The notes under the pieces are model-generated. The model saw only the letters and a program-made list of their open reading frames with translations. It had not been told where the DNA came from and did no database searches. A DNA stretch of 20,826 bases from a virus. The stretch lies in IMG/VR virus record IMGVR_UViG_3300025671_000673, positions 1-20,826 of that record; one strand, written 5' to 3'. How positions within the stretch are numbered: the first letter of the stretch is position 1; each line of letters starts with the position of its first letter. Both the position numbers and the translations under genes were made by a program. Below, in pieces: positions 20,825-20,826 of this stretch.

Positions 20825-20826
20825 AA

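Overview
The window is about 21 kb of the late (structural) region of a tailed, podovirus-like double-stranded DNA phage. Every gene I can support lies on the minus strand, so the transcription order runs from high to low coordinates. The order is: large terminase (3' part), portal, small basic genes, scaffold, major capsid protein, tail fibres, lysis-type membrane proteins, tail tube/adaptor proteins, and long Ala/Gln-rich proteins at the usual place of internal virion (ejection) proteins. This layout is that of T7-supergroup podoviruses. The sequence style (FmdB-like zinc ribbon, Lys-rich mini-proteins, GTA-type 3TM holin, 'SSGNVGIGT' fibres with an S74 chaperone) is what I know mostly from marine phages and viral metagenomes. 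The host cannot be named from the sequence.

Region by region, in transcription order. (1) 20826-18146: C-terminal nuclease part of TerL, a 32-residue membrane mini-protein with a GTG start, the portal, and a coiled-coil ORF that starts inside the portal 3' end in another frame and runs into the next gene. (2) 18189-17636: three very basic small proteins (96, 36 and 50 aa). (3) 17635-17548: the only sizeable intergenic gap, holding a near-consensus sigma70 promoter with an extended -10 and a palindrome at the predicted start site. (4) 17547-15202: an 82-aa protein, FmdB-like zinc ribbon, scaffold and major capsid protein, followed by a hairpin. (5) 15129-14698: a free-standing HNH endonuclease that looks inserted. 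(6) 14694-11090: a heptad-repeat fibre protein and a second fibre ending in a self-cleaving Peptidase_S74 chaperone. (7) 11086-9751: a small conserved protein, three membrane proteins including a GTA-type holin. (8) 9747-7207: an 846-aa protein with a glycine-rich hydrophobic core and 14 Cys-bounded loops, the most unusual gene here. (9) 7210-4804: tail tubular A-like and B-like proteins and a 77-aa fibre-like module. (10) 4804-1: three long internal-virion-like proteins and the start of a fourth that leaves the window.

The genes are packed almost without gaps, and many neighbours overlap by 1 to 11 bases (ATGA, TAATG and TGATG junctions) with Shine-Dalgarno sequences inside the preceding gene. 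Translational coupling is therefore probably the main way that protein ratios are set. TerL and portal would package DNA into a shell built by scaffold and capsid protein; the gp11/gp12-like proteins form the tail stub, to which the fibres attach; the last genes probably make the core or ejection apparatus. No tRNA, CRISPR array, integrase or endolysin is visible in the window. Family names come from recognition of the protein sequences; no database search was possible.
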